A stretch of 64,000 nucleotides of DNA from Paramecium sonneborni (Eukaryota > Ciliophora > Oligohymenophorea > Peniculida > Parameciidae), in NCBI GenBank assembly GCA_905182985.1, contig CAJJDN010000013.1, positions 644,516 to 708,515 on the forward strand. The letters run 5' to 3'. Below, piece by piece: positions 10,455 through 23,896 of the stretch (its first letter is position 1; every line of letters starts with the position of its first letter). Made by a program: the position numbers and the translations under genes. Under the pieces are notes generated by a model. The model was not told the origin of the DNA, ran no database searches, and was given only the letters and a program-made list of their open reading frames with translations.

Positions 10455-12816
10455 TGTACCATAATTTAGTAAAAATCCTAATACATAAATAAATAATTAA
10501 TTAACACCAGAAATTTCAAATAAGCAATAAAAAAATGATCCAAATATATTTTAAAATGTTTCTCCTCCTCTTCCATCTTGGCAATTAAATAATAAAATGG
10601 ATATTTATTAAGGTCAAATTTAAAATAATGAAGAAGATTTAACAAATTTTGACTCTTTAAGATAAAATTAAGAGAAATTGAATTAATTAGCTGAACAATT
10701 AAGATCTGAAGAATCAGAAGAATCATAAGACTCGAATTTAGAGAATCAGGATAATTCAAATACAAAAGACAATTGTAGCTTTTCTCAACCTGAGAATTAA
10801 GAAGACGAACCAGAGTTGTAGCTTTAAAATAATTTTATTAAAGAAAATGTTCAAGATTTTTCAGAAAATATAAACCAAAATGAACATTAAAGAGAAATGA
10901 AGATAGAAGAATAACATTCAGATTAACAATAAACTCAAAATTTCTAGTAGGAAACTATCTAATAGCAAATACTTCATACAGAAGAATAAAATAATTAAGA
11001 AGCTAATGAATATTAAATATCTTCATAGAATCATTCAATTGATAAATAACAAGAAGTTTCTAATTAGCAAATCAAAGAATAAGAAATTTTAGTTCAATAA
11101 ACTCATTCAGTTTAATAAGTAAAACAATAAGATTTGATTGCTGATGAAAACTAAGATTAATAAATAGAATTATAATAACAAACAAAGTAAATTATTTAAA
11201 ATTAGAATGATGCATTTAATTTTAAAAGCGAATAACTATTAAAATAGTAAGCTGAATAAATTGAAAACTTAGGTATTATGACATAAACCCCAAAATTCAC
11301 TATTTAATTACAATAATAATAAACTTAATAAATAGATGCTGCTGTATTTGAATAAATGATAAAATAAAGGGATATTTATTATGAAAAATAGATTAGTTAA
11401 CTTCTTAAATAGAACAAGGATCTTTAACATTCTATCATCCAGTTTTAATAAGATCACTTGAAAACAATGTAGGACTTACAATAAAAGAATGTGAATTATC
11501 AAACATAGATTCAATCACTTTAAAATGAAAATTTGCTTTTGAAAACTTCTTTATAAAATTAAGAATAAAATTCTTTGAAATAACTTAATTAGTTAAAAGA
11601 GCAAATTTTGAGTGAAAGAAAGTAATTTTAAAAACTTTAAGAAATTTAATAGATGGAGAAGTAAAATGAAAGACATTTTATAGAAAAATTGCATTCGAAT
11701 ACACAGTAAAGAAGAGATATGATCCATAAATATCGCATATAATAAACTCAATCAAATTTTGATGATTAAATTACAATTATATAGGGATTATTAGTAAAAT
11801 TGTAGCCACCCTAATTACCAAGAGTTTAATAATTTTAATAACCAGTCTAAATATAAACAAGTACTTAATAATAAGTGGTATAAACATTAGTATCAGAAAC
11901 TCCTGCTTCACATTAATATCATGTCCAATAGTAAAATCAATAATATTGGGCTAATGAGGATGAAGTAAATTTATAAGGTTAAATTGTTAATGCTGATTCG
12001 GGATCAACTTAATTAAAAACTGGAAATAATTAAATTTAAGTTTAAGATGTTTAAGATGTTTAAGATGCATAGGATGGATAAGAAGAATAGAATGCTTAAG
12101 TTGAATAATAATAATAATTTGAATAATAAGATTAATAAAATTAAGAATATTAATAAAATGAATATGAAGATGAGTAATTTGATAAAATAAACAATTAATA
12201 AGAAGAGATTTATTAAGAGCAACAATTATTCATATCAAATTAGCCACACATACATCCATAATAACCACAAAAACAATAAGAATTATCTTTATAACAAGAA
12301 TAGGATTAGTAATAATAATCATAATAATAACAAAAATTATTAAAAGATTAATAGTAAGTATAACAATTGCATTTAGAAGATTAAGTCTAAAAAAATGAGA
12401 TGGTTAGTAGAACTGAAGAAAATACTCATGAAAAGTAATAAAATAATCAATTGCATATTAAAGAATAGCAATAAATATAACATACTAATAATGAAATTCA
12501 AGAAAATACTTATCATCCTCCTCCATCAAGAAGATAAAATCCTCAAAAATAAGAAAATTAAACAACGTTTGTTCATCCTCGATTTGCTCATAAATCAGAT
12601 AATTAAAATTAATAATAAAATTAATAATAGAATCTTTAATAAAATAATCCATTCTTTGATTATTAAGGAGCAGAAGAATATTTTTAAACGAGTAATTAAA
12701 CTAATTTCTAATAATTTTTTGATAAATAAGCAGAAATCCCAAAATCGACAGCTACTCAATAAAAAACTAAATAAACAAATAGAAGAGCTAATGTGCCAGG
12801 ATCATTGTTTGATTGA
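9602..12816 (+). CDS. TFIIS-central-domain protein with very long Gln-rich tail
   Basis: One 23-nt intron at 9834-9856 gives 1063 aa. Residues about 10-140 resemble the TFIIS central (M) domain: RKVRENQKNEFKKIL, LATSLEQEAYTLSG, RDYRTRVNTVKMRLKG, then LIRTALLQQILTPKELMSLDMSKL. That domain binds RNA polymerase II and also occurs in SPOC/PHD chromatin proteins. A Pro-rich linker follows (residues about 160-200), then about 860 low-complexity residues dominated by Gln, Asn and Glu, with a run of 29 Gln at 10366-10452. Short coiled-coil stretches lie around 11400-11750. No zinc ribbon of true TFIIS is seen, so I infer a chromatin or transcription-elongation factor rather than TFIIS itself. Confidence 0.8.
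10366..10452 (+). repeat. (TAA)29 microsatellite coding poly-Gln
   Basis: Twenty-nine uninterrupted TAA triplets lie in frame in the TFIIS-M gene and code for glutamine under the ciliate code. No CAA, CAG or TAG interrupts the run, which suggests recent slippage. Confidence 0.95.
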
Positions 12817-13119
12817 TAATTTTATGATTTATCTATGTGAATATCATTTAATATTAAAATAATTTTAAATATATATTTTTGATAACTAAATATCATCTAT
12901 GTTTCGTTTTAACTAACATTAAATCTACGATTACAAATATATATTTTCAATCTTTCAAAAAAATATAACATGAAATTATATATATAAATTAAATATTTAG
13001 AATTGAAAATAACATTGATAAAATAAAAATTATTAAATTAAAAATAGAATTATAAATCAAGCAATTTTTTTTCCCTTTTAAAGTCAACAATTACAGATTG
13101 AAAATAATATTATAGAAAA
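12817..13119. other. intergenic, no gene seen
   Basis: This AT-rich gap of 303 bp lies between two + strand genes. I see no open frame of note, no RNA gene and no clear terminator. It presumably holds the 3' UTR of the TFIIS-M gene and the promoter of the Dicer-like gene. Confidence 0.5.
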
Positions 13120-15588
13120 ATGAGTGATTTGAAATCAGAATGCTAAGAAATCAATAACTGGTTTATTAAAAACACATTCTAATATGAAATTCCTCATTGT
13201 TTTACTGCCCCTTATAAAAATGATAAAGCTTATTTATCTATACTATCTACCAATATTGGTTTGGTAACTTCAAGATCAATCCTTTAGAACTACAGACCTA
13301 TAAAAATATATCATTTAGAGGGTACAAGCCCAGAATATACAGAAATTACTTTTAAAAGTGTAAATTAAGAAATATTTTTTGATTATGCTTCAATTAGTAA
13401 GGTTTTTGACTATAATGTGAGATTATAAATGAGTTGGTATATGTTGTCACCAAAAAATATAAAATCTCATACAATTAATTTTCATAATTTCCTTAATGGT
13501 GGATATAGAAATTATTTAATCGTACCATTAATAAAGGATTAAATTGATTATGACTTCATGTAGGAATTTATAAAATAGAGAGATGGATTAATAAATGGTT
13601 AATGTTTAAAAGATATGAGCTTAGACGATCAAAAATAAAATGATTATTTATTTTATATACCAAAAACACAGTAAGTTAATTGTATTTATGTAATAATTAC
13701 ATAGCCTTGGAAATAGACTGTTGATGAATACTTTAATTTAATAAGTGAAAATTCTAAATATACTATTGAATAACTAAAAGAATATTATTGTATTGATGAA
13801 ACAATTCTAAAAAAATCTCTAGGGTATTTTTTTTATGAGCATTAATTCAAAACCAAAACAGAAAACATCAACCCTATATTATAGCTAAGATCCTATCAAA
13901 ATCAATTTAATTAACCGAATTTAGCTTTAGCTATTTTTAAATAGGTAACATCTATATAAAGAGTCTAATATTATACAGAAGATTAAGTAAATAGTCTTGA
14001 GATTAAATCATAAAATTAAAAGATTCATTCTTGTAAACCAAAATTAGAACTAAATACTTTAACAACACATATAATGCCTATATCAAATTTATTTCGTTAT
14101 CCTTTCACTGTAAATTAATATGATAATTTCTTGAAGCTTCCAACCTTTTTATTAGAATTAGAATAACAATTAATAATAAGCGAATTTGCAAATTCTATTG
14201 GAATTGAGCCAAGTCTAAGGGTTCAGAGAGCAATAAGTAGGGCTTCTTATAATAGAGATATTAATTATGAATTATTGGAGACTTTAGGAGATTCAATTTT
14301 AAAATATTTAGCAACTTTAGCAGTAAGTTTAGGTCCATAAAATACGAATGAAAATATATTATCTGATTAAAGATCTTAAATTGTAAATAATAACTATATT
14401 GGAAAGCATCTATTTAAATTTTAATATTTTGGATTATTCTATTATGTAAGATCTCTTGGACATCAAACAAAATGGTTTAGTCCAGTGCTTTAAAATATTC
14501 ATTCAAATCATATATAACCTGAACCTATAAAATAAGTATCATCTACTATGCTGGTCTCCTTTTTAGCAGATATCTTTGAATCATTAATTGCGTCTGTCTT
14601 TCTAGATAAAGATTCACTTTATGATGTATACATATTTCTTTTGCATTTGAGACATCCTGTATGTTATTATCCAGCAACAGAAAAATATTATCCTTAGAAA
14701 TCAATAGTTTAGTTGTATCAATTTCCAATAATGAATAATTAAATGAGTTTTCAGGATTTAATTAATCCTATTAGACAATTGTCAGAAGTGGAAAAATAAA
14801 AATTCCAAAAGAACTAAATATAATATTTAAATTATTTACAAAAAGAAGTGATTGAATACTAGTTTCATAATAAATATATTTTATATGAGGCTTTTAAAGT
14901 TCAAGGATCAAATATGGATATTGATTTGCCATTAGAATTATATTATAAGTATCTTTTAAATACAAATACACCATCAACGAGAGGACATTAGATGTTAGAA
15001 CTTTTAGGTGATGCAGTTTTGGAGTGTTACATTATGTGTAATTGTTTTAATTAGATTAAGTTTAAATTTACACCAACAAATTTATATAAAATAAAAATGA
15101 TTTTACTATCAAATTCATTTTTGTCAAAAATAGCATTTTGTTATAATATCATGCATAATTTTTAAGATTCTGCCATATTATAATTTATAGAGACAGTTAA
15201 ATTAGATGAGAAATTCGCTTAATATAATGGAAATTTCGTAAGAGTTCCAAAAATACTATCTGATACTTTTGAAGCCCTTGTCGGAGCCATATTTATGGAT
15301 GGAGGATGGTAACCAGTGTGTAACTTTTTAAAAAAGGTTTATTTGAATTTCATTCCATTTGTATGTACCTATTTAAATGACATTGAAGATCATGTTATTG
15401 ATAGAGTACATCAATATTCAGCTAGTAAATAGGGCCATATGGATATTAAATCATTTAAATAAGAGAATGGATAGTATTGTTATGAAATTAGAATAGACGG
15501 TTAAATTGTTGGTAGATTTATTCATGAACATGAAAGAGTTGCAAAAGAAAAGGCCTGTGAATCAGCATGCAAAAAGTTAAAGATCTGA
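13120..15588 (+). CDS. Dicer-like protein: two RNase III domains and dsRBD, no helicase
   Basis: An intronless frame of 822 aa. RNase IIIa lies near residues 380-500: ELLETLGDSILKYL and, about 95 residues later, ADIFESLIASVFLD. RNase IIIb lies near 620-735: MLELLGDAVLECY and SDTFEALVGAIFMDGG. Both keep the acidic catalytic Glu/Asp set. A dsRNA-binding domain ends the protein (GRFIHEHERVAKEKACESAC). Just before RNase IIIa, LPTFLLELEQQLIISEF matches the Dicer connector region. The N-terminal 280 residues contain no DExD/H helicase and no PAZ I can recognise. Paramecium Dcl2, Dcl3 and Dcl5, which make scan RNAs and iesRNAs during macronuclear development, share this layout. The assignment to one of these is inference; the layout is seen directly. 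Confidence 0.92.
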
Positions 15589-15691
15589 TTTATCGTAAAT
15601 TGATTATTAAAATTTAGAATTTCATTTATATTAACAATTTATATTTTAATCAATATTGAATAAATATATTAGATAAATGAAAGAATAAATA

Positions 15692-16459
<768 letters not shown>

Positions 16460-17117
16460 AATATTTTAAATAAATAAAGTATTGAATTCTTGTTTTTAAT
16501 TATCAATAAAAATTATCATAAGGCAATCCTTCAGTTTTTCTTAAAAAAATTATTATAAATACAATAGTTTTTTTTATATCGAAATATAGTCGTCTAGATT
16601 TTAATAATATTTATAATAATAATAAGTTATTGTTAGTATATTCTTTTTATTTAAGTGCTTTTACTTGTAAATTTATTTTTTTACTATTTTAAGAAAAGCT
16701 ATCACCACTTAATCTTATCAACAAAATTTTATAATTTTTTAATTTATTTTCTACTAATTGTTCTTAAAATCATTAATCTAAAATAAATATTTATAATAAG
16801 TTAATGTATTGAATTATAAATATTTATTGAGTTATTTAATAAAAGAATATTTATAAAGTTATTGGTTAATAAAATCTGATAAAATAATTTATACTAAATT
16901 ATGAGTAATTAAGAATAAAAAAGAGTAGTGCAGATATTTGTAAATTTTGAATGGATTTAATATGAAATTGATGTTATGATAAAATTAATTTAATTTAGAT
17001 TTCCAATTCTGAATCTTTATTAGAATATAATTTGAGTATAATGATAAAGATACTATGAATTATTAAGGTGAAAATAGGAGAAGCAAATATAAATTAAAAT
17101 ATTTAATTTGTGGTTGA
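16460..17117. other. mostly noncoding gap with a doubtful short ORF
   Basis: The gap runs from the Rab2 start to the next + gene. From ATG 16902 a short spliced frame can be built that ends at TGA 17115-17117, about 52 residues beginning MSNQEQKRVVQIFV. That stop touches the ATG at 17118, leaving no room for a 5' UTR, so the ORF is probably not an independent gene. It might be a mis-modelled first exon of the next gene. 16460-16900 is AT-rich with nothing recognisable. Confidence 0.4.
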
Positions 17118-18492
17118 ATGTCTATCACGGTTGAAGAATTGGCAACTAATATCGAGACAGTCTTAGCATCTTTAGGAGATGAGAAAATGTATATGAAAGT
17201 ATAATAATTAGGGTGAACTGGGAAGTGGTTGAGTAAACAGAGACTAACCTTATGAAGCATTTTGATTAGCTTTTTGAAAGACTTTACACTTTGAAAGATT
17301 CGTTATAAAGAGTGTTTCTGATAAACATAAAAAATTTAAGATAATATGATGCTAAAGATTTGGCTTAAAAGGTGAAAGATAAAAAGTTAGAGCCAGTTGT
17401 TTTGAAATCTTTGACATAATATGCATTTAAGAATGAGAAAGATGAGATTCTATTGAATCCTTCATTAATAAAGGGATAAGTGAATAGCATAGTATTACCA
17501 TGGGTTGGTAATAACTTATCAGTAACAGATAAAATAAAGGAGACCAATGAATGGTTAGATTAAAAATTAGCAGAGCTAGAAGTATTTAAACCTAAGGAAA
17601 GTTCAGAATAAGCAAAAACATAAGAAATTCAACCTAAAAATGAAGAAAATGATAAAAGTATATAAATTAATATATTTATAATAGGTAATTATACTTTTAA
17701 GAGTGATAAACTGAATGAGATTGCATCATAAATTCAAATAATGCATATTCCAAGCACAAATAATATGATAAGCATAAAGACATATACATAAATTGTTGAA
17801 GGTAGCGTAGATTTAGCAGAACCAGAGTTTATAAGAATTACTCTTGAAAATAGAAAAGCAAGAAGAGATGTTTTATATTCAGATGGAGCAAAATATGTTT
17901 AATTATTGTTAGATTATGTAAATGACATTGAAAATCTTTTGATGAAAGCTTAAGAAGAGATTTGCAAAAAGATAGATATCTCATAATAAACATTAGAATA
18001 GAGTGAAATGTTATTAATGGAAAGAGGATTAGGTTAACATGTATTCATGTTGTAAGCTTAAGCTAGATAAAGAATTAAGGATAAGTTGCCAAAATAAAAG
18101 TAAGTTTAAATGAATGCTACAAAAGAAATCATTAGATATTAAATTAAATTATTAAATGAAAAACAAGACTTCTTGAAAAATATGATTGATAAATTACCAA
18201 CTACTTATGAATCTGGATAATTAGTACCTATGGTTTTGAATTTGGTTATGGGAGATATGATATTTGAAGAACATAGCTATGAAGAGGAAGATTACATTTC
18301 AAATCTTGAAAATCCATGTATTACTACTTAAAATCTTTAGAATTGTTCCAAGATCCAGACATGATGGAATTGTTGAAATCCATTGAAACAGGAGTCGTTA
18401 ATTTATTAGGAAAAACAGCATTTGCTTAACCACCTTAAGGTATGATGGGTAACATTCCACCATAAATGTTGTAAAGATAGTAGCAATAATGA
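17118..18492 (+). CDS. unknown helical protein, 442 aa
   Basis: Introns at 17189-17211 and 18318-18340 (23 nt each) give 443 codons. The sequence begins MSITVEELATNIETVL and is mostly predicted helix, with charged coiled-coil-like segments at residues about 20-60, 130-180 and 250-340. The C-terminus is compact and hydrophobic (LFQDPDMMELLKSIE) and then Gln/Pro/Met-rich (QPPQGMMGNIPPQML). There is no signal peptide or membrane segment. I recognise no family; the tail recalls STI1-like chaperone motifs but too weakly to call. The start is uncertain because an in-frame TGA lies directly before this ATG. Confidence 0.75.
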
Positions 18493-18550
18493 TAAATGTA
18501 CATTTAGCATTAAATCATATAAATATATTTATATATAACATTATTATTCT

Positions 18551-19753
18551 ATGGCAATCAATGCATCAACTAATTTGATCGCTGTTCAAACTTCAAATGC
18601 TATTAAACTTATTGATCCTAAAACGAGCTCAATTTTGTAAACCATAGAATCAGAGATCAAAACTGTATGTTTCTCAACTCAAAGCATTCTAATTTTTTCA
18701 TCAAAAAATGTTTTATCCTGTTTTGATTACTAAGGACTAGAATTATGGAAATAACATATTGGAGGTGAATCTACAATCATTTTTGCCTTTGAATATCATT
18801 CAATTTATGGCATTATTTACACAAATAAAGATTTTAGGATCTATACTTAAATTTAGGAATTCAAATCTACTCTTGATTTTGTTGCCAAAGAAATCACTAA
18901 AGTCTATTAATACTAATAGTATTTATTAGTTGTTGATGATTTATAAAATAGTAAATATCCTATCATTATTAGATGTTAATTTGCTTCTTTTAGATGATAT
19001 TATTCTTTTGAAAACTAAACCCTTTAAAGTCTTCACTGGAAATAATTCTCCAATTAATGACTTTGTACTTAAAAATGTACTTGCTACTATTTCCAAAGAT
19101 AAAGAATTGATAATCTTTGATCTTACAACAACCTAAATGTATTTTTCATTTACATTCTTAGCATCTTCTAAACTTAATTAGATTCAGAACCATTGACATT
19201 AGATATTGATCTTGATTATGCTTTTGTAGGATGTGTTAATAAAAACATTTATTAAATTAAATACAATCAATAATCAATAAATTATACCATTCATCCTGCA
19301 ACCTAAATCAATAAAAGAAAATTACTTATAGGTCATTTAAGTGAAATTAAAAGTGTTAAATTATTTTTTGAAGATGGACATAACTTTATTATCAGCAATT
19401 CTGAAGATGGATAAATTTTCATTTGGTAAGTTGATGGCAATTCAACTGTTCTTTCTAGAAAGATATTGACACTCTAAGCTCAAAAACTTTATATCGTTAA
19501 AAGACCTTAGGAATACCAATAATAAAGTGAAGAACAAATACTCTTTAAGTCGAAACGATTATTATAGACAAAACCCTTAAAAAAATCAAAATATACATCT
19601 AATCAATTTATGGTTTGTAAGAAAAGAATAGAAAAAGTTAAATTATCTTTTAATTTTTCAACCTAACCTACTTAGAATGTGATTGATCCTTAAATCAATT
19701 AAATCATTGAAGAAAACCAGAAATTAAAATAGATAATACATTAATTGTTGTGA
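18551..19753 (+). CDS. WD40-repeat protein, possibly WDR18/Ipi3-like
   Basis: Introns at 18951-18972 and 19139-19161 (22 and 23 nt) give 385 aa. Beta-propeller blades can be followed: NLIAVQTSNAIKLIDPKT, then KVFTGNNSPINDFVL, ATISKDKELIIFDL, and the best blade GHLSEIKSVKLFFEDGHNF followed by IISNSEDGQIFIWQVD. The order resembles Ipi3/WDR18, which works in the Rix1 complex during 60S ribosome maturation, and the protein ends in a short coiled coil as those do. The assignment to that family is inference. An 18-nt stretch at 18902-18919 could be a further, unusually short 3n intron. The gene starts 58 bp after the previous stop. Confidence 0.8.
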
Positions 19754-19793
19754 ATTATTTAATAAAATTTTTATTTCAATAATATAATTAAGG

Positions 19794-21255
19794 ATGAATA
19801 AGATCAATCAGAGTCCTTGTAGAACGACTTAGGAAGTTTCTGATCTTTCAAAAGCTTCTGCTAATTAAAAGTTATTTAACTAAAAAATAACTGAATTAGA
19901 AAATAATATAAGACATCTTGAATTAACAAATTAAAAATTAAATGATCAATTAAATGATTAGAATGTTGAAATGAATAAAGAAAAACAAAAATTCAAAAAT
20001 TAATAGAATGCATCTGTTTAAATTCAAAATTAAAAGGATCAATAAATTCAAAAACTGATTGATGAAAACCAAAAGTTATGCAAAGCCATTAGAAAATTAG
20101 AAACAGATATAAGTAGACTTTAATAAGTCAAAGACGAAAACATGAATTTAAAATAAGAGATTCAAGGACAATAACAAGAAATTGAAGAATTGAAATAATA
20201 AATTCCAAAAAATGAGAATAAATGGTCATCTGATGCAGCACTAGGAGTTTTAGCCTCTAAAAGAAGCTAAGAAATTTTACTTTTAAAAAATGAGAATCAA
20301 GAAATAAAACAAAAGAATTAAGATCTTTAAGCTAAATTAAATACCATATTAAAAGAAAATTCATAATTATAATCAATTATTTAATCTGAAGATCCATCAC
20401 AAAGACTCAATTCTTAAGCTAGTTCATCTAAATAATACAATTCCTCTGGTAAAAAATAAGATTAAACTAATTATATTTTGAATGAGCAAATCAATCAATT
20501 ATAAAGAGAATTGAAAGATGCAAAAAATATGATAGAAAAGTTAAAAAAATCAAATACTTCTAAAAATTCAAATAGCACTACTCCCAACAATAAACCTTAT
20601 TCTAGTATTAATTTGAGTAATTCTAACGATAAAGTGTAAAAGGCCTAATCTTTCAATAATTCAGAAAATGATAGAGACAAAAAAATAAGAGATCTTGAAG
20701 ATTAATTAAAAAGACTTGAATTTGAAAAATAAAACATAGCATAAAATATTAGATTAGAATGTGCTTAAGATATAAAATAATTATAAGATAAATTAAGAGA
20801 AGAATATGAAGCAAAGTTACAATTAGAAAGAGAATAAGATAAACCATCATAGGAGTAATTAAAGAAGTTAAGTCAAGATAATCAGAAACTATAAATCACT
20901 GTTCAAAGATAGAATAAAGAAATTTAAAATATGGAAAAAAAATTAACGGGTATTAAAATATTTAATTTATTTGATAGAATTATTAATTACTTAAGAGGAT
21001 ATTCAATAAAGTCTATAAAAAGAGAAGTAGTTTTAGGACTATTTGAAATAAGAAAAAGTTAAACTTTAAGATTAATTAAAAGAAAAGTAAAAGGAGATTA
21101 ATGAACATAAGGATGACATCTTGAAATTAGCTAAGGAACGATAATAATTGAAAGATTAATTGGATAAATCCAAATTTGAATCTAGATTAAATTAAAGCTA
21201 AAATAGCAATAAACCAATTAGCTAAATAAGTGAATTAAGTAAAAAATATAAATGA
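19794..21255 (+). CDS. long coiled-coil protein, 477 aa
   Basis: A 28-nt intron at 20950-20977 restores a continuous frame of 478 codons. Nearly the whole protein is heptad-rich coiled coil with very high Gln, Lys, Glu and Asn. A Ser/Asn/Thr-rich break lies near residues 200-290 (SNTSKNSNSTTPNNK). There is no head domain, membrane segment or signal peptide. Such proteins are common cytoskeletal or basal-body components in ciliates, but nothing here fixes the function. The ATG lies 40 bp after the previous stop, the third of three closely spaced + strand genes. Confidence 0.85.
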
Positions 21256-21301
21256 TTTATTTAATTTTGCACATAAAAATATTATTATAGTCAAATTTAT
21301 T

Positions 21302-22321
21302 TCAGAATTAAGCAGCTTTATTCATAAAATTTTAAATTGTCTTAAAATATTCATTCTTATCAAACGTCCAATTATTATTATGATCTCCTTAAGGAATATG
21401 GTATTCAAATTTTTATTTTGTTTTAATAGCAGCTTAAGAGAGAGAAATCATTTATTTATAAGGAATTACTTCATCTTTACCAGCTAGGATAGAGATTTAA
21501 TAATTTTATACATGAAATAAATAAGATTGGATTAATAATTTATGGTATTATATCTATTGTTTTCCATGTATTAAAAATAATGAGAGGACTTATTATTTTG
21601 AATAAACCATTCATACTTCCAACAACATCATTTACCTGTGTGAATGAATTTTCAATAATCAAACCTCTATATTGTAATTCCTCATTTTATTATTATCTTT
21701 TATAAAAAGCATAAGTAGCTACAGCTCCCCCAAGACTTCTTCCATGTGCATAAATTTTTTATTTATCAATATTTAAATTGTTAAAAACATAGTTAGTAAT
21801 TGCTTCCGCATCTTTTTATATTCCTTCTTAATGTGGTGTACCAGTGCTATAAGTATAACCTCGATAGGCAACTATAACAAAATTGCATTTAACATGATCA
21901 TAATATTATTAAGCATATTCCAATCTCCATCCAATATCTAAAATTGATCAATTATTCTACTTCCTGCATTTTCATGAAAAAAAACAACTGTAGGAACTTT
22001 TTGATAATTTTATTATTTAATAAACCAACCCTTTAATTCTATACCATCATGATGGATTTCTATATTTTCAAAAGGTAGATTTCTATAAAGAATTAATTAA
22101 AAATCAATTATATACCTTTCTTGAGGTGATCTATATTGATAGTAGTTATTATGAGCAAATTATCCATCAATACTTGGTAAATAAAGAAGTTTCCACTCTA
22201 AAATGTTTACAATTAGGAAAGCACATCCAAAGTACAGAATAAGGTTTTTAGTAGTTTATTTAATTTATCCAGAATGCGTTTTAAATTGCATAGCAATTTT
22301 TTTCAATCTCTCATTATTCAT
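21302..22321 (-). CDS. ABHD13/Bem46-type alpha/beta hydrolase
   Basis: Introns at 22083-22115, 21938-21960 and 21484-21511 (33, 23 and 28 nt) give 311 aa. An N-terminal membrane anchor (LILYFGCAFLIVNIL) is followed by the family pattern YRSPQERNLPFENIEI, HHDGIELKGWFI, FFHENAGN and VIVAYRGYTYSTGTP. The nucleophile elbow is HGRSLGGAVA, the acid is in SSGKDEVIPY and the histidine in PQGDHNNNW. ABHD13/Bem46 proteins are membrane-anchored serine hydrolases, with depalmitoylase activity reported for relatives. The 33-nt intron is 3n without an in-frame TGA; I remove it because it interrupts a conserved block. Its stop is 46 bp from the convergent coiled-coil gene stop. Confidence 0.92.
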
Positions 22322-22648
22322 AATAGAAATTAAGAAATATTATAATATAAATATATTATTATTTGTTGATAAAATTGTAAAAATTCTATTCATATAAAGA
22401 TAATATGAATGAGTTTAAAAATTTATTTATGACTGGGATTTGGAAAATTATAGAATAGGATTCATAGGGTATATTGAAATTGATAATTGAGGTATTAAAT
22501 TTAATTAATGAGAACAATTGTAAATTACACAATTTATTAGATTAATAATACTAATTATGATTGTAAAATCGTAAATTTCAATAAAATTTAGTTATTTTTA
22601 GGAATTAAAAAATAATCAGAATTTAAATTAAATTAAAACTTGGATTTG
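22322..22648. other. divergent intergenic region
   Basis: These 327 bp separate the divergent hydrolase and desaturase genes and must contain both promoters. The sequence is AT-rich with no ORF or RNA gene that I can support. Confidence 0.5.
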
Positions 22649-23831
22649 ATGAATAAAACTCAAGATTAGCTAAACATAGGATGTAAGTCTAAAATTAATT
22701 TAGAAATTCGTAAGGCTATACCTGAATAATTATTTAAAAAAAGCGAATCTAGATTTTTAGTATCAGTTGCTTAAGCAGTATCAAGCACTGTTATTTTAGG
22801 TTATATAGGTTATAGATGCATTCCTTTAACATGGTTTGCTCTTCCTATATGGATTCTTTTTGATTTATTATTAGGTACAGTAGCTATGGGAATATGTAAA
22901 ATATAATAAATTTATCATGAATAGGGGTTTTAGGTCATGAATGTGGTCATGCAGCTTTCTCTAACAATAAATTGTGTAATGATATATTAGGATATATTTT
23001 ACATGAAATATTATTGGTTCCATATTTCTCTTGGTAACATTCTCATGCACTTCATCATGCAAAAACAAATCATTTAACAGAAGGAGAAACATTTTGTCCA
23101 GTAGTATTAAATTCAAAAATGGGAAAAATTTACTAAAAAATCAAAGATATTATTGGAATTGAGTCTTTTTCAATAGTTTAAATATTCAATATAACTGTTT
23201 TGGGATGGCCATTATATCTACTTTTAGGTGTAACAGCAGGCTCATCTAGAGGATTTACAAGTCACTTCATAGTTCCAAATAAATTATTCCCATCAAGAAT
23301 GCTTTTAAAGGTTTCACTTTCAAATATAGGACTTTGTCTAGTGATATTTGGTTTGTATAAATGGGCAGAAGCTAGATCATTTGCTGAAGTGATGGCAATA
23401 TATATTGGCCCATATTTAGTAGTTAATATGTGGTTAACTATAATAACATTTTTGTAACATACTGATATAAATATTCCACATTATGATTCAAGTTCTTGGA
23501 ATAGGTTAAAAGGTATTATAATATTTAGATAATAAAAGGTGCTTTAAGTACAATAGATAGAAATTATCCAGCTTGGATTGATTCTTTACATTTTGAGATT
23601 GGAACAACTCATGTATTACATCATGTTTTTAGTGAATTACCACATTATCATGCAAATGTAATATATATATATAAAATATGATTTTAGGAAGCTAATTTAT
23701 ATTTCAAAAAAGCAATAGGAGAACTTTATCATTGTGATGAGAAACCATTATTGACTTCTCTTTATTAATGTGCCAGTTTAGTTGGAGTAGAACATAAAGG
23801 TGACGGAGTTTGGTTCTTTTAAAAAGATTGA
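22649..23831 (+). CDS. membrane fatty-acid desaturase, delta-12/omega-6 type
   Basis: Introns at 22896-22924, 23513-23538 and 23658-23687 (29, 26 and 30 nt) give 365 aa. The three histidine boxes of FAD2-type desaturases are present: HECGH (in [12 protein letters not shown]), HALHH (in [14 protein letters not shown]) and HVLHH (in [15 protein letters not shown]). Four hydrophobic segments flank them, as usual for this di-iron ER enzyme. The length and the LPHYHA ending of box 3 fit acyl-lipid delta-12/omega-3 enzymes, which introduce double bonds into oleate or linoleate. Regiospecificity cannot be decided by eye. All active-site histidines are intact. Confidence 0.95.
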
Positions 23832-23896
23832 TTTTATGATTGTTGATTGTTTGAATAAAAATAATATAAATTATATAATTAAATTAATAAATATCG

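Noticed and set aside
10478..12862. Several standard-code ORFs on both strands in the Gln-rich region
   Set aside because: They are shadows of one long frame read with TAA and TAG as glutamine that runs without a TGA from the TFIIS-M domain to 12816.
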